Assembly (NCBI RefSeq): GCF_003967355.1
Contig: NZ_BIFH01000018.1
Location: 336,352-400,351, forward strand
Source of the DNA: Embleya hyalina
GTDB lineage: Bacteria; Actinomycetota; Actinomycetes; Streptomycetales; Streptomycetaceae
Direction: 5' to 3'
Length of the DNA stretch: 64,000 nucleotides
The notes beneath the pieces were generated by a model. That model was not told the origin of the DNA. It searched no databases and worked only from the letters and a program-made list of their open reading frames with translations. A program made the translations under genes and the position numbers. Shown here one piece after another: positions 27,097-36,452 of this stretch (the first letter of the stretch is position 1; the number at the start of each line of letters is the position of its first letter).

Positions 27097-28331
27097 GCAC
27101 GCGGTCGTCGATATCCCGCCCGCCCGCCGCCGCGACGTCGCCGACCATCGACAGGACCCCGCCCGCCGTGTCGATCGGGCTCGTCTTCGCGATCTGCCTC
27201 GTGGCGGCCAACCTGCGCACGAGTCTCACCGGTGTCGGAACCCTGCTGCCGGCGATCGAGCACGGCAGCGGTCTGACCGCGACCTGGGGCGGGCTGCTGA
27301 GCACCCTCCCGCTGCTGACCTTCGCCGCGACATCGCCCCTGGTGGCCCGGGCCTCGCACCGGTTCGGCAGCGCGCGCCTGCTGGTGGCCGCCCTCGGCGC
27401 GCTGACCGTCGGCACCGTGGTCCGCTCGCTGCCCTCCGTGACCTGCCTGTTCGCCGGGACCGTGATCCTGTCCGCCGCCATCGCGTTCGGCAACGTGCTG
27501 CTGCCCGCGCTGATCAGGCGCAGCGTGCCGGCGCACCGGATCCAGGGCGTCAGCGCCCTCTACATCACGGTCATGGGCGTCACGGCCGCGGTCTCCTCCG
27601 GCATCTCCGCGCCGCTTTCGCACACCCTGCCGGGTTCCTGGCACACCGCTCTGGCCTGGGGTGTCGCGTTCGGTGTCGCGGCGTTCCTCGTCTGGCTGCC
27701 CCGGATGCGGGGCGACAAGCCGCAGACCGGCGAGGTCGTGACCCGCACTCCGGTCCCCTGGCGGTCGCGACTCGCCTGGCAGGTCGCCATGTTCATGGGC
27801 CTGCAGTCCCTGGCCTTCTACACCGCCGTCGCGTGGCTGCCCAGCATCCTGATCCACCATGGCGCCGGCAGCACCACGGCCGGATGGATGCTCTTCCACT
27901 ACCAGGTGGTGTCGCTGGCCTCCGGCAGTCTCCTGCCCCTGTTCACCCGGGGCCGTCACGACCAACGCTGGACCGCGGCCGGGGGTTCGGCCGTGGTGGC
28001 CGCCGGCTTCGTGGTGCTGCTGACCGCCCCCGGGCTGTCCGTCGTCGCGTGCACCCTGCTCGGTCTGGGTGGTGGTGTGTGCCTCGTCCTCGCGCTGACC
28101 TTTCAGAGCCAACGCGCCGGCAGCGCCGGCGAGGTCGCCGCGCTGGCGGGCATGGCGCAGTCCATCGGTTACCTGGTGGCGGCGTCGGGGCCGCTCCTCC
28201 TCGGCATCCTGCACGACGCCACGAACAGTTGGACACTGCCGCTCGTGGTCCTGGTCGTGCTCTGCGTCGCGATGGCGGCCGCCGGGTACGGCGCGGGCCG
28301 GGATCGCCAGGTGCGGTACTCCGCTCCTTGA
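27093..28331 (+). CDS. MFS transporter of the CynX/NimT family
   Basis: A 412-aa, 12-helix transporter whose start matches cyanate/2-nitroimidazole carriers: LVAANLRTSLTGVGTLLPAI, GLLSTLPLLTFAATSPLVARASHRFGSAR and SYGVAFxVxW-like features around WLPRMRG. Start GTG 27093 overlaps the GntR stop. CynX-type proteins move small anions or act as exporters; the substrate here is unknown but is likely the GntR ligand or its precursor. A strong hairpin follows. Confidence 0.9.
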   Translation: MSTRSSISRPPAAATSPTIDRTPPAVSIGLVFAICLVAANLRTSLTGVGTLLPAIEHGSGLTATWGGLLSTLPLLTFAATSPLVARASHRFGSARLLVAALGALTVGTVVRSLPSVTCLFAGTVILSAAIAFGNVLLPALIRRSVPAHRIQGVSALYITVMGVTAAVSSGISAPLSHTLPGSWHTALAWGVAFGVAAFLVWLPRMRGDKPQTGEVVTRTPVPWRSRLAWQVAMFMGLQSLAFYTAVAWLPSILIHHGAGSTTAGWMLFHYQVVSLASGSLLPLFTRGRHDQRWTAAGGSAVVAAGFVVLLTAPGLSVVACTLLGLGGGVCLVLALTFQSQRAGSAGEVAALAGMAQSIGYLVAASGPLLLGILHDATNSWTLPLVVLVVLCVAMAAAGYGAGRDRQVRYSAP

Positions 28332-28338
28332 CGAAGTG

Positions 28339-28368
28339 GGCGTGCGCGTCGGGTGCGGCGCGCACGCC
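28339..28368 (+). terminator. Hairpin terminator after the MFS gene
   Basis: GGCGTGCGCG (28339-28348) and CGCGCACGCC (28359-28368) make a perfect 10-bp stem with a 10-base loop, 7 bp after the stop codon. Confidence 0.75.
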
Positions 28369-28449
28369 GGCGGCCGCGGTGTTCCCGCGTCGACGGCCCG
28401 CCCGCACCCGTCGCCGGCGGGCCGGGGGAGTGATCACCCTCCTTCGAGT

Positions 28450-28970
28450 TCCACGCGCACGGTGGCGCCGGGGCAGAGCGTACTGGTCAACGGGGCGGGC
28501 GGCGCGGTGGGCAGCCTCGTGGTACAGCTCGCGGTCGACGCGGGAGCGAACGTCACGGCGGTGGACGCGCCGCGGCACGCGGACCGGCTTCGGGGCTACG
28601 GTGTGGACCGGGTCGTGGGTCCCCTCGATCTCGCCGAGGGTCCGGCCGCCGTGGGTGGTCCGTTCCATGTCGTGGTCAACCATGTGCGGGTCTCGCCGGA
28701 GGAACTCGCGCGGTTGTCGGACTACGTCGCCGACGCCGGGGTCGCGGTCAGTACGGCCGGGCCGATTCCCGAGGATCCCGCCCGGTCGGTGCGCAGCGCG
28801 AGCCTGTGGGTCCGCAGTGACGCCGGCCGGCCGAGCTGGTCGCGAGGGTGGATGCCGGCAGGCTGCGGCTCCACATCGCCTCCCGTCGCACGGTGGCCGA
28901 GTTGGCCGCGGTGCACGAGGACGCCGGGGCCGGGCGGCTGCCGGGGAAGACGGTTGTGATCGTTCCCTGA
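28450..28970 (+). pseudogene. Broken MDR-type NAD(P)H oxidoreductase
   Basis: The frame at 28450-28830 encodes the Rossmann part of a zinc-independent quinone-reductase-like dehydrogenase: VAPGQSVLVNGAGGAVGSLV, then DAGANVTAVDAP. About 28830 the homology moves to another frame, which reads ELVARVDAGRLRLHIASRRT and AGRLPGKTVVIVP to a TGA at 28968-28970, the normal end of this family. The N-terminal GroES-like domain (about 120 residues) is missing upstream, where only a terminator hairpin is found. Truncation plus frameshift make it non-functional as an oxidoreductase. Confidence 0.75.
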
Positions 28971-29104
28971 CCCGAAGCGGCCCGGCCCGGCCCGGTCGAC
29001 GGGGTCGGCGCGGTTCGTGCGGAGCGCGGGTGCCTCGACGGGTGCCCGCGCTTCGTTGTTCGACGGTGAGGAGTCGAACGTGCCCGGTTCGGTCGGGCGG
29101 AGTG

Positions 29105-29851
29105 TCAGCCCAGTTGGGTGTAGCGGGTCAGGGCGGTGCGGAAGGAGGTCGGGTGTACGGCCAGGGGGTCGGTGTAGGGGTTGCGGAGCTGCAGGACGAA
29201 CAGGACGGCGAAGGCGATGATCGCGCCGACGAAGGCCAGGGCGGTCGCGTGGCGGCGGTCCGCGGTCGGGCCGACCAGGGCCGGGAAGACGATCGCGAAC
29301 ACGCCGGTGACGATCATGGCGACCGGGAGCACGATCGGGGTGATCGAGGACGGGTCGGCGAGGCGGGCGTGGCGTTTGACGTACAGGTCGGCCACCGCCG
29401 CCTCGGTGTCGGCGGTCCGGTCGTGCGCCGTGGCGGCCAGGGCGGCGACGCGGGAGGCGATCAGGTCGAGTTGGCGCCACGCGCCGGGGGTGTCGTGCCC
29501 GTCGGCCAGTGCCGGCCACTCCTTGTCGATCACCGTGTGGGTGTAGTCGCGCAGTCCGGCGCGCACGGCCTCGCGGTCGGGGGCCGGGAGCGCTCCGGCC
29601 GCCGCGTAGGTCTTGGTCAACACCCGGGCCTCGTCGCTCGCGTGTTGGCGGACCGTGGCCTGGAGCTCCCACGCGCCGACGATCTGAAAGCTCGTCAGCA
29701 GCACGAAGGAGGACAACACGGCGCCACCGCAGAAGGACAACAGTTGACCGTCGGTTCCGCTCGACCTCGTCTTGTCGGCACGGCTCAGGAGCACGAGGGC
29801 GCCCGCCGCGACGCCGGCGCCGAGCAGGGCGGCGAGGATCCACAGGATCAC
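29105..29851 (-). CDS. DUF4239 family membrane protein
   Basis: 248 aa with two N-terminal and two or three C-terminal membrane helices (LWILAALLGAGVAAGALVLL, FCGGAVLSSFVLLTSFQIVG; PIVLPVAMIVTGVFAIVFPAL, ALAFVGAIIAFAVLFVLQL). Between them is a helical cytoplasmic or extracellular domain with the conserved EARVLTKTYAAAG and RDYTHTVIDKEWPAL motifs typical of DUF4239 (bestrophin-like). Start GTG 29851 overlaps the preceding gene by 4 bp. Function unknown. Confidence 0.82.
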   Translation of the reverse strand: MILWILAALLGAGVAAGALVLLSRADKTRSSGTDGQLLSFCGGAVLSSFVLLTSFQIVGAWELQATVRQHASDEARVLTKTYAAAGALPAPDREAVRAGLRDYTHTVIDKEWPALADGHDTPGAWRQLDLIASRVAALAATAHDRTADTEAAVADLYVKRHARLADPSSITPIVLPVAMIVTGVFAIVFPALVGPTADRRHATALAFVGAIIAFAVLFVLQLRNPYTDPLAVHPTSFRTALTRYTQLG

Positions 29852-30507
29852 GGGCGCACCCCACGTCGGCTCGGGCCCGGCAGCAGCGCGGCGAGGGCGG
29901 CGGGCAGGATCGATACGACGAGGGCCGGGACGAACCCGTCGGCGAAGCCCGGAAGCGCGGCGTCGTCGTCGGGCGGCGCGGCGGCGAGTCGCGAGGGCCG
30001 GGACGCGGGCGGCGGTTCGGCGGTGGGCGCCCGGGTGTTCGGCGGCTCCGGGGTGGGGGCCGCTTCGACGGGGGCATGGGCGCGGGCGGGGGTGTCGGCG
30101 CCGGCGGGCGTGGCGGGAGGCGGCGCTCCGGTGCGGCTCGGCGCGGCCGAGGCCCGCTCGGCCGCCGGCGGGCGGGTGCTCGGCGGACGGGACGGCCGGG
30201 CCGCCGGGGGCGATGTGGCGGGCCGGCTCGGACACCCGCATCCGGGTCGTACGGTCACCGCGACGTCGTCGCCGATCCGGACCGAGGTCACCACCCCCGG
30301 CTGATACACGACGTGCACCCGGCCGGCGTGTACCTCCGTGCGCGTCGCGCCGGGCCCGGTCCCGTCGGGTGGTCGGTCCTCGGCCGGCACGGTCACCGCG
30401 ACGGCGTCGTCGGCCGACGCCTCGAACGCCGCACCGCTCGCGGCCAGGACCGGCAGACAGACGCACACCACCAGCAGACACCGAGCCGCGCATCGAGGGT
30501 TGCCCAT
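29848..30507 (-). CDS. Secreted/anchored proline-rich protein coupled to the DUF4239 gene
   Basis: 219 aa with a signal peptide (CAARCLLVVCVCLPVLAASG), a strand-rich segment (TRTEVHAGRVHVVYQPGVV, IGDDVAVTVRPGCGCPS), about 90 residues of Pro/Ala/Thr-rich linker, and a C-terminal hydrophobic helix (VPALVVSILPAALAALLPG) followed by SRRGVRP. The helix-plus-Arg end resembles a membrane anchor. ATG 30507 has no clear ribosome site. It is co-translated with the DUF4239 membrane protein. I do not recognise a family. Confidence 0.6.
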   Translation of the reverse strand: MGNPRCAARCLLVVCVCLPVLAASGAAFEASADDAVAVTVPAEDRPPDGTGPGATRTEVHAGRVHVVYQPGVVTSVRIGDDVAVTVRPGCGCPSRPATSPPAARPSRPPSTRPPAAERASAAPSRTGAPPPATPAGADTPARAHAPVEAAPTPEPPNTRAPTAEPPPASRPSRLAAAPPDDDAALPGFADGFVPALVVSILPAALAALLPGPSRRGVRP

Positions 30508-30958
30508 GGCATCAGAGTGACCACGCCGTCTCGACGCACCATGACGAACACGATCGAAACCCCACCTTCGAGTGACATACCGCGAGGGCGGGCATCCGCC
30601 CGTCCGCACCCGCCGCGACGAGTAACCGTTCCGGGCGGCGTGTGTGGCGCCAGGCGCGGCGACCGGCCGGCCCACCACCGGGAATCCGACGGCCCACCCC
30701 ATCAGGCAAGGACATCGCGGTGCGACGGCCGCGGAAGCTTCCGCGCCCCCACACACTCCGAACGCGGGCGACGCCGCGGTGGGAGCGCGGCGCGACGATC
30801 CCGAGCCGCCGGTGCCCTCCGGCGACGAAACCGGCCGACCGCATTGCCGACGCGACCCACCACAGGGGCGGAACGGGTCCGCTTGTAGGGGACTCGCCGT
30901 GCCGGTGAGGGGTGGGTCGGGGGTTGGGTGGGGGTGCGGGGGCGGGGATGCTGTCGCC
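30508..30958. other. Divergent intergenic region
   Basis: 451 bp without a supported gene; open frames here lack start context. The last 55 bp before the glycosyltransferase are extremely G-rich (listed separately). Confidence 0.5.
30907..30948 (+). other. G-run tract with G-quadruplex potential
   Basis: Six to seven runs of three to five G separated by 1-4 bases (GAGGGGTGGGTCGGGGGTTG, then GGTGGGGGTGCGGGGGCGGG) on the coding strand, ending 11 bp before the glycosyltransferase ATG. It satisfies the common G3+N1-7 pattern and would lie in the 5' leader if the promoter is upstream. Confidence 0.55.
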
Positions 30959-32224
30959 ATGCGTGTTGCTCTCATGACGTCGGGTTCCCAGGGTGATGTC
31001 GCTCCGTTCACCGGCCTGGGGGCCGGGCTGCTCGCCGCCGGGCACAAGGTGACCCTGGTGACGCACGGGCGGTTCGAGCCGTTGGTGGCGGATACGGGGA
31101 TGCGGTTCCACGCGTTGCCGATCGATCCGCAGGAGCAGATGCGTTCGGAGAAGGGCCGGGCGCTGCATCGCAGTAACACCGGCGCGGGGAAGCTGGTCCG
31201 TGTCTTGGCGCTGGCCCGTTCGTTGGCGTGCGAGATGGCCGACGGTCTGGTCGAGGCCGCGCAGGGGCACGACGTGATCGTGGCCTCGGCGTCGTTGGCG
31301 CCCGCGGCGAGCACGATCGCCCTGGGCCTGGGGGTGCCGTGCGCGGGGGCCTATTTGCAACCGCTGCACCCCACGCGGGAGTTCGCGCCGGCGATGGTCT
31401 CGGAGCGTTCCCTGGGAGGGGTGGGCAATCGGCTGGCGGCGCATGCCGTCGACGTCGCCCTCGACCGGGTCTACACCGATGTGACCCGCGACCTCCGCGA
31501 GCGCCTGGGGTTGCCGGCGGCCGGCCCGACCACGGCGCGCCGGGCACGGGAGCGTCGAGGCTGGTCGGTGGTGTACGGGTACAGCCCGATCGTCGTGCCG
31601 CGGCCCGCCGACTGGCGTCCGGGGTTGGACCCGGTCGGCTACTGGTGGCCGTACGACTCGCGCGAACTCCCCGCGACGGTCGAGGATTTCCTTCGGGCCG
31701 GTCCGCCGCCGGTGTTCGTCGGCCTGGGCAGCGCCACCGTTCCCGATCCCCGACGGGTCAGCGAGCAGGTCGTACGCGCGCTGCGGGCCGCCGGTCTGCG
31801 CGGGATCGTACAGCGAGGGTGGGCCGATCTCGGCGCCACGGGCGACGACATGCTCACCGTCGACGACGTCCCGCACCACCTGCTGTTCCCCCGCGTGGCC
31901 GCGGTCGTCCACCACGCCGGGGCCGGTACCGCCGCCGCCGGGCTGCGTGCGGGAGTGCCGAGCGTGCCCGTGCCGATCCAGTTGGACGGCGCCTTCTGGA
32001 GTGATCGACTCGTGCGACTCGGCGTCGCACCGGCCGCGGTGCCGCTGCGTCGACTCACCGCGGACACCCTGCGGGCGGCCCTCGTCGAGGCCACCGGTCA
32101 ACCGCGCTACCGCGACCGCGCCGGCGCGATCGCCGCGCGGCTCGCCGCGGAGGACTCCGTCGGACCCGTCGACGCGTTGGTGGGCCGGCTCGCGGGCGGC
32201 GGCGGGGCGAGTCGTCGCGGTTGA
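30959..32224 (+). CDS. GT1-type glycosyltransferase (UGT/sterol-glucosyltransferase-like)
   Basis: The 421-aa protein has the GT-B fold start MRVALMTSGSQGDVAPFTGL and the nucleotide-sugar binding end VVHHAGAGTAAAGLRAGVPSVPVPIQLDGAFWSDRL, including the HxGxGT signature. This resembles enzymes that glycosylate lipids, sterols or macrolides. ATG 30959 lies 11 bases after a GGGG run. No natural-product cluster surrounds it, so the acceptor is unknown; resistance by glycosylation or membrane glycolipid synthesis are both possible. Confidence 0.88.
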   Translation: MRVALMTSGSQGDVAPFTGLGAGLLAAGHKVTLVTHGRFEPLVADTGMRFHALPIDPQEQMRSEKGRALHRSNTGAGKLVRVLALARSLACEMADGLVEAAQGHDVIVASASLAPAASTIALGLGVPCAGAYLQPLHPTREFAPAMVSERSLGGVGNRLAAHAVDVALDRVYTDVTRDLRERLGLPAAGPTTARRARERRGWSVVYGYSPIVVPRPADWRPGLDPVGYWWPYDSRELPATVEDFLRAGPPPVFVGLGSATVPDPRRVSEQVVRALRAAGLRGIVQRGWADLGATGDDMLTVDDVPHHLLFPRVAAVVHHAGAGTAAAGLRAGVPSVPVPIQLDGAFWSDRLVRLGVAPAAVPLRRLTADTLRAALVEATGQPRYRDRAGAIAARLAAEDSVGPVDALVGRLAGGGGASRRG

Positions 32225-32540
32225 CCGCGATCGGTCGTCGTCCCGGACCCCCTCCCGACTCCGCGAGATCCTTCCGCGGGCCGGCCGGGGCGCCGCCGGC
32301 CGGCACCGGTCGACTCGGGCCCGTGAGCACGGACGTTCGGCAGGTGGACGGCACCCGCCACCTGCCCGACCGGCACGTCACCGTCACCCACGCCGCGCCG
32401 ACGGTGCGCCGGACCGACGCGCCCACCGGGCACCGCCCGCTGCGGTGGGCGAACGCCGTCGCGTGGATTGTCGGTTGGGGCACGTAGCGTTCGAGGTGTC
32501 GGGGGTGGGCCTCGAATTCGCGGAGTCGTGAGGGGAATTC
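32225..32540. other. Intergenic region
   Basis: 316 bp between the glycosyltransferase and the 108-aa gene on the same strand. No gene, repeat or convincing operator seen. It probably contains the promoter of the 108-aa/DUF6745 pair. Confidence 0.45.
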
Positions 32541-32867
32541 ATGTATCGCCAGGGTGACATTCTGCTGCTTCCCGTCGACGAGGGCGCCGTGCCCGTCGGG
32601 GTGACCGGGTTGCCGGCCAAGCCGCGGGACGGGCGTGGCCGGATCGTGCTCGCGCTGGGTGAGGTCACCGGGCACGCGCACGCCGTGGTGGGGGCCGGCA
32701 CGTTGTTCCTCGACCCGGAGCCGACCACCATCGGTCACCTCAAGCTCGATGCCCCGACCCGGCTCGTGCACGAGGAGCACGCGACGATCTCGCTGCCCAA
32801 GGGCTGGTACAAAGTGGTTCGCCAGCGCGAATACATCCCGGGCGCGGTCCGCATCATCGCGGACTGA
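32541..32867 (+). CDS. Hypothetical 108-aa protein paired with DUF6745
   Basis: A compact beta-rich protein: MYRQGDILLLPVDEGAVP, then VLALGEVTGHAHAVVGAGTLFLDP, then HEEHATISLPKGWYKVVRQREYIPGAVR. The repeated His residues (GHAHAV, HEEHA) could bind metal, as in a cupin-like or small hydrolase fold. It lies 45 bp upstream of the DUF6745 gene and probably shares its transcript. Similar small genes appear to accompany DUF6745 genes in other actinomycetes, from memory. Function unknown. Confidence 0.65.
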   Translation: MYRQGDILLLPVDEGAVPVGVTGLPAKPRDGRGRIVLALGEVTGHAHAVVGAGTLFLDPEPTTIGHLKLDAPTRLVHEEHATISLPKGWYKVVRQREYIPGAVRIIAD

Positions 32868-32912
32868 CCCGCCGCCTCGACCGCCGACCCGCCACCTCCC
32901 CGGGAGCCTTCC

Positions 32913-34130
32913 GTGACCGCCGCCCCGACCGTCTTCCCGCAGCTCACGCTCGCGCACCGGGCGACCCTCGCCGAGTCCGCCGACGTGTGGGCCGAGGTCG
33001 CCGCGGCCGCGCGGCCCGCCGATCGGGACGCCGCCGAGCGCGGCATCCGGGCCGCCTACCGGGCGGCCGGGCTGGCCGAACCCGGCAAGATCCTGTGGTA
33101 CGCGTCGCCGCTCGCCGCCGCCGTGGCCGCGACCGTGGTGTCCGGCGCGTTCAAGCCGCAGGAACTCGCCGCGCTGCGGCTGCCCGTGCGGGCCCCCATG
33201 GGGTCGCGCGCCGGGGCGAGCGTGCGCGACCGGATCCGGTCGGCGAGTTGGGAACGCGCCCGGGCCGACGCGGTCGCGCTGCTCGGCCACACCGGCTGGG
33301 CGCAGGCCTGGGGCGAGATCGCGGAACGCCTGTGGGACCCGACCACGAGCCTGTCCGCACGCATCCGCGACGGCATCGAGGAGGCCGTGCTGTCCGCGAC
33401 CGGTACCGACCGCGGCCCGGCCCGGCGGGGCACGGTCACCCCGACGGCGCCCGTGGCCCGGGAGGCCCGTGCCGCGACCCTCGACGCGCTCGGCGGCCAG
33501 CACGACGCCGCCTGGCTCGCCGCGTTCGACGGCCTGCGGCGGTGCTTCCCGCGACTGGACGCCGCCCCGTCGGCGACTGCGCTGGACGCGGTCGCCGAGG
33601 TCGCGCGGTCCGCGGGCTGGTGGTGGCCGTACGAGAACGTCGTCCTGGTCGCCGAACGCCCCACCCTGCTGCACCGCGACGAGTCCGCGCGCCTGCACAA
33701 CGGCGAGGGCGCCGCGCTGGCCTTCCCCGACGGCTTCGCGCTGCACGCGTGGCGCGGCATGCCGGTGCCGGCCGACTTCGTGACCACCCTCGGCCCGGCC
33801 GGCGGCGCGCTGAACGCCCGGCGGATCCGGGACGAGGACAACGCCGAACTCCGTCGCGTCATGCTGGAGATCTACGGCTACGACCGCTACCTCGCCGAGG
33901 TCGGCGCCCGCCCGCTGCACCGCGACGAGATCGGTGTGCTGTGGCGCATCGAACTGCCCGGCGACGAGCCGATCGTGATGGTCGAAGTGCTCAACTCCAC
34001 GCCGGAGCCCGACGGTTCCGTCCGGGTCTACTGGCTGCGCGTCCCGCCGACCACGCGCACCGCCCGCGCCGGCGTGGCCTGGACCTTCGGCCTGACCGAA
34101 CAGGAATACCGTCCGGCCCGGGAGACCTGA
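32913..34130 (+). CDS. DUF6745 domain protein
   Basis: 405 aa, soluble. The middle and C-terminus carry the DUF6745 features: WWWPYENVVLVAERPTLLHR, RLHNGEGAALAFPDGFALHA, RRVMLEIYGYDRYL, and RTARAGVAWTFGLTEQEYRP. Function unknown. GTG at 32913 follows GGGAG. It faces the STM4011-STM4015 operon head to head at its 3' end (28 bp between stops), and both deal with uncharacterised protein families. A link is suggested only by proximity. Confidence 0.75.
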   Translation: MTAAPTVFPQLTLAHRATLAESADVWAEVAAAARPADRDAAERGIRAAYRAAGLAEPGKILWYASPLAAAVAATVVSGAFKPQELAALRLPVRAPMGSRAGASVRDRIRSASWERARADAVALLGHTGWAQAWGEIAERLWDPTTSLSARIRDGIEEAVLSATGTDRGPARRGTVTPTAPVAREARAATLDALGGQHDAAWLAAFDGLRRCFPRLDAAPSATALDAVAEVARSAGWWWPYENVVLVAERPTLLHRDESARLHNGEGAALAFPDGFALHAWRGMPVPADFVTTLGPAGGALNARRIRDEDNAELRRVMLEIYGYDRYLAEVGARPLHRDEIGVLWRIELPGDEPIVMVEVLNSTPEPDGSVRVYWLRVPPTTRTARAGVAWTFGLTEQEYRPARET

Positions 34131-34158
34131 GCCGCCGACGGGGCGACAGGCGGCGGAA

Positions 34159-35112
34159 TCAGGCGGTTTCCGGGCCGGCGCCGGTCGGCCGAGGCGCGCC
34201 GCCGGCCGGGTGCGGCCCGGTGCCGTACCCCGCCGGAATGCGCTCCAGGATCCCGCCCGCGAAGACGTCGTACAGCGGCAGCGCGTCCATGTGGACATAG
34301 CCGATGTGGCAGTCGCACAGCGGGCGCGGGCACGGGCGGCGCCCCAGGGCCGCGCGGAACGAGCCGTCGTAGAGGTTGCCCAACACCTCGGGTACGAAGT
34401 GGCAACGACGCACCACGCCGTCGCCGTCGACGCTGACCACCGTGTCCCCGGTCCGGCACGCCGCGCCCGCCGAGACGTGGGCGTGCCGGCTGAAGCCGAA
34501 GTGCGGGTCGAGGTCCGTCCACGCCGCGGCCTCGGCGTCGGTGTACGTACGGCCCTCGGCGGCGTTCACCCACAGGTACACCTCGGCCGGCAGGTCGCCG
34601 CGCAACCTCCGGGCGGCGGCCAGGTGTTCGGGAAGGCCGACGATCCCGACGGCGAAGCGCACGCCGCGCGCGCGGAGTTCGCGGCAACGACCGAGGAAGC
34701 GCTCGTACGGGACCTGGTCCGGGTGATACGTCCCCCACAGCGCCAACCGCCGCAGGTCCGCCGCCTCGGTCCACGACGGCCGGGCGCCCAGGTTCGTCTG
34801 CACGGCGACGCGGTCCACGTTCGGCAGATGGGTCAACTCGGCCAGGGTACGCCGGTACCAGGGCCGGACCAGTGCCTCGCCCCACGGCGTGAACAGCACC
34901 GAGATCCGCTCCGGGGCCGCCGCGATCCAGCCCGCGAAGCGCGTCAACGCCCGGCGGTCGGCCGTCAGTCGCGCACGCGAGTCGCGGCGTTTGGCGAACG
35001 GGCAGTAGCCGCAGTCGTAGTCGCAGGAGGCGAGCGGTCCGCGGTACAGGATCGTCAACGGCCGCGCGGCCTCGCGGGCCGAGGCGAGGGAGAGCGACGG
35101 CGGCACGCTCAC
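34159..35112 (-). CDS. STM4011-family radical SAM protein
   Basis: 317 aa. The N-terminal cluster motif CDYDCGYC (Cys30, 34, 37) binds the radical 4Fe-4S cluster, followed by barrel features such as LFTPWGEALVRPW and RVAVQTNLGARPSW. The C-terminus adds Cys in ACRTGD, RCHFVPEVLGNLYDGSF and CPRPLCDCHIGYVHM, a SPASM-like set that may hold an auxiliary cluster; SPASM enzymes often modify peptides or proteins. GTG 35112 overlaps the STM4012 stop by 4 bp (GTGA). Last gene of the operon. The reaction has not been described as far as I know. Confidence 0.88.
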   Translation of the reverse strand: MSVPPSLSLASAREAARPLTILYRGPLASCDYDCGYCPFAKRRDSRARLTADRRALTRFAGWIAAAPERISVLFTPWGEALVRPWYRRTLAELTHLPNVDRVAVQTNLGARPSWTEAADLRRLALWGTYHPDQVPYERFLGRCRELRARGVRFAVGIVGLPEHLAAARRLRGDLPAEVYLWVNAAEGRTYTDAEAAAWTDLDPHFGFSRHAHVSAGAACRTGDTVVSVDGDGVVRRCHFVPEVLGNLYDGSFRAALGRRPCPRPLCDCHIGYVHMDALPLYDVFAGGILERIPAGYGTGPHPAGGAPRPTGAGPETA

Positions 35113-36452
35113 CGTGCCCGATACCCGTCCATGAGCGCGGCCGCGGCCGAGGAGAACAGCGCCGGACCGATGGCGTCGGACCGGCCGAGGCCGTCCTCGG
35201 TGAGCGCGACACGATCCGTGTCGACACGCAACAGACCGCGGTCGGCGAGGGGTTCCAGCTCCCGGGCGAAGTCCGCGGCGGCGTCGGAGTCGAACCGGGC
35301 GCGGTACTCGGCGACGTCCAGCCCGTCGGCCTGGAGCAGCGAGGTGAGCAGGTGCCGGCGTTTTTGCTCGGCCGCGTCGAGACGGTAGCCGAACCGGGCC
35401 CGGGAGAAGGCGTCCCGGTCCAGGGCGACGTATTCGTCGATGATGCCGCGGACCTCGCCCACGTTCACCGCGTAGTCGAACGAATAGTGCAACTCGCTCG
35501 TGTAGGACCGGGCTCCGCAGCCCAGCCCCACCATGCCGTCGCGCTGGCACCGGTACCCGGTGTCCGGGTCGGCCGGGGCACCGGCGCGGCGGAACATCCG
35601 CATCGACACCTGCTCGTATCCGGCCGCGCGCAGGTGGTCGCGGCCCGCGCGGTAGAGCGCGAGCCGGTCGTCGTCCCAGTCGGCGCGCGAGACGGCGCGT
35701 CGGCCCAGCCCCGTGAGCGGGCGCACGTAGAGCGGGTACAGGTAGATCTCCTCGGGCCGCCAGGCGAGCGCCGCGTCGAGGGAGTCGAGCCAACTGGCGT
35801 GCGTCTGGCCGTCGATGCCGTAGATCAGGTCGATGTTCAGCGTCGGGACGGCCGCCTCGCGGATCGCGGTGAGCGCCGCCTCGACCTCGGCGCGCTTCTG
35901 CGGCCGCCCGGCGGCCCTCGCCTCCGCGTCGAGGAACGACTGCACGCCGATGCTCACCCGGGTCGTGCCGTGCGCGGCCAGGACCGCGAGCCGGTCGGGT
36001 GTGGCGGTCGCCGGCGAGGTCTCCACGGACAGCGGCATGGATCCGAACTCGGCGCCCATCACCTCGGCGGCGATGCGGAACATCCGGGTCAGCTCGGCGG
36101 CTTCCAGGTAGGTCGGTGTGCCGCCGCCGATCGCCCCGACCGCGAACCGCGCGTCGGGGACGGCCTCGCGTACCGCGTGCGCCTGCCGTTCCAGCGCGTC
36201 CAGGTAGCGCGCCACCAACTCCTGCGGCGCGCCGGTGCGGGTGAACAGGTTGCAGAACCCGCAGCGCATCTCGCAGAACGGTATGTGCAGGTACAGGAAC
36301 AGCGCGGACAGGTCCTGCCCCGCCCACACGTCGCGCAGCGCGGGCGCGGGTTCGAGCGGTCGGTAGGCGGTCTTGTGCGGGTACGAGTAGACGTATCCGG
36401 TGTACGGGGACCCGATGGCCACGGACGGGGCCTCGGCGGCGGTCGGGGCCAT
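35109..36452 (-). CDS. STM4012-family radical SAM protein
   Basis: 447 aa, HemN-like. The motif LHIPFCEMRCGFC gives Cys60, Cys64 and Cys67 for the radical cluster. It continues with GAIGGGTPTYLEAAEL, RVSIGVQSFLDAEARAAGRPQ, NIDLIYGIDGQT and a HemN-type C-terminal wing. Despite the HemN resemblance the gene is embedded in an operon unrelated to haem, so coproporphyrinogen oxidation is unlikely. It overlaps STM4011 downstream and follows STM4013 after 107 bp. Confidence 0.9.
   Translation of the reverse strand: MAPTAAEAPSVAIGSPYTGYVYSYPHKTAYRPLEPAPALRDVWAGQDLSALFLYLHIPFCEMRCGFCNLFTRTGAPQELVARYLDALERQAHAVREAVPDARFAVGAIGGGTPTYLEAAELTRMFRIAAEVMGAEFGSMPLSVETSPATATPDRLAVLAAHGTTRVSIGVQSFLDAEARAAGRPQKRAEVEAALTAIREAAVPTLNIDLIYGIDGQTHASWLDSLDAALAWRPEEIYLYPLYVRPLTGLGRRAVSRADWDDDRLALYRAGRDHLRAAGYEQVSMRMFRRAGAPADPDTGYRCQRDGMVGLGCGARSYTSELHYSFDYAVNVGEVRGIIDEYVALDRDAFSRARFGYRLDAAEQKRRHLLTSLLQADGLDVAEYRARFDSDAAADFARELEPLADRGLLRVDTDRVALTEDGLGRSDAIGPALFSSAAAALMDGYRAR

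Noticed and set aside
35109-36452. STM4012 as coproporphyrinogen oxidase HemN
   Set aside because: The similarity is at superfamily level and the operon context is not haem synthesis.
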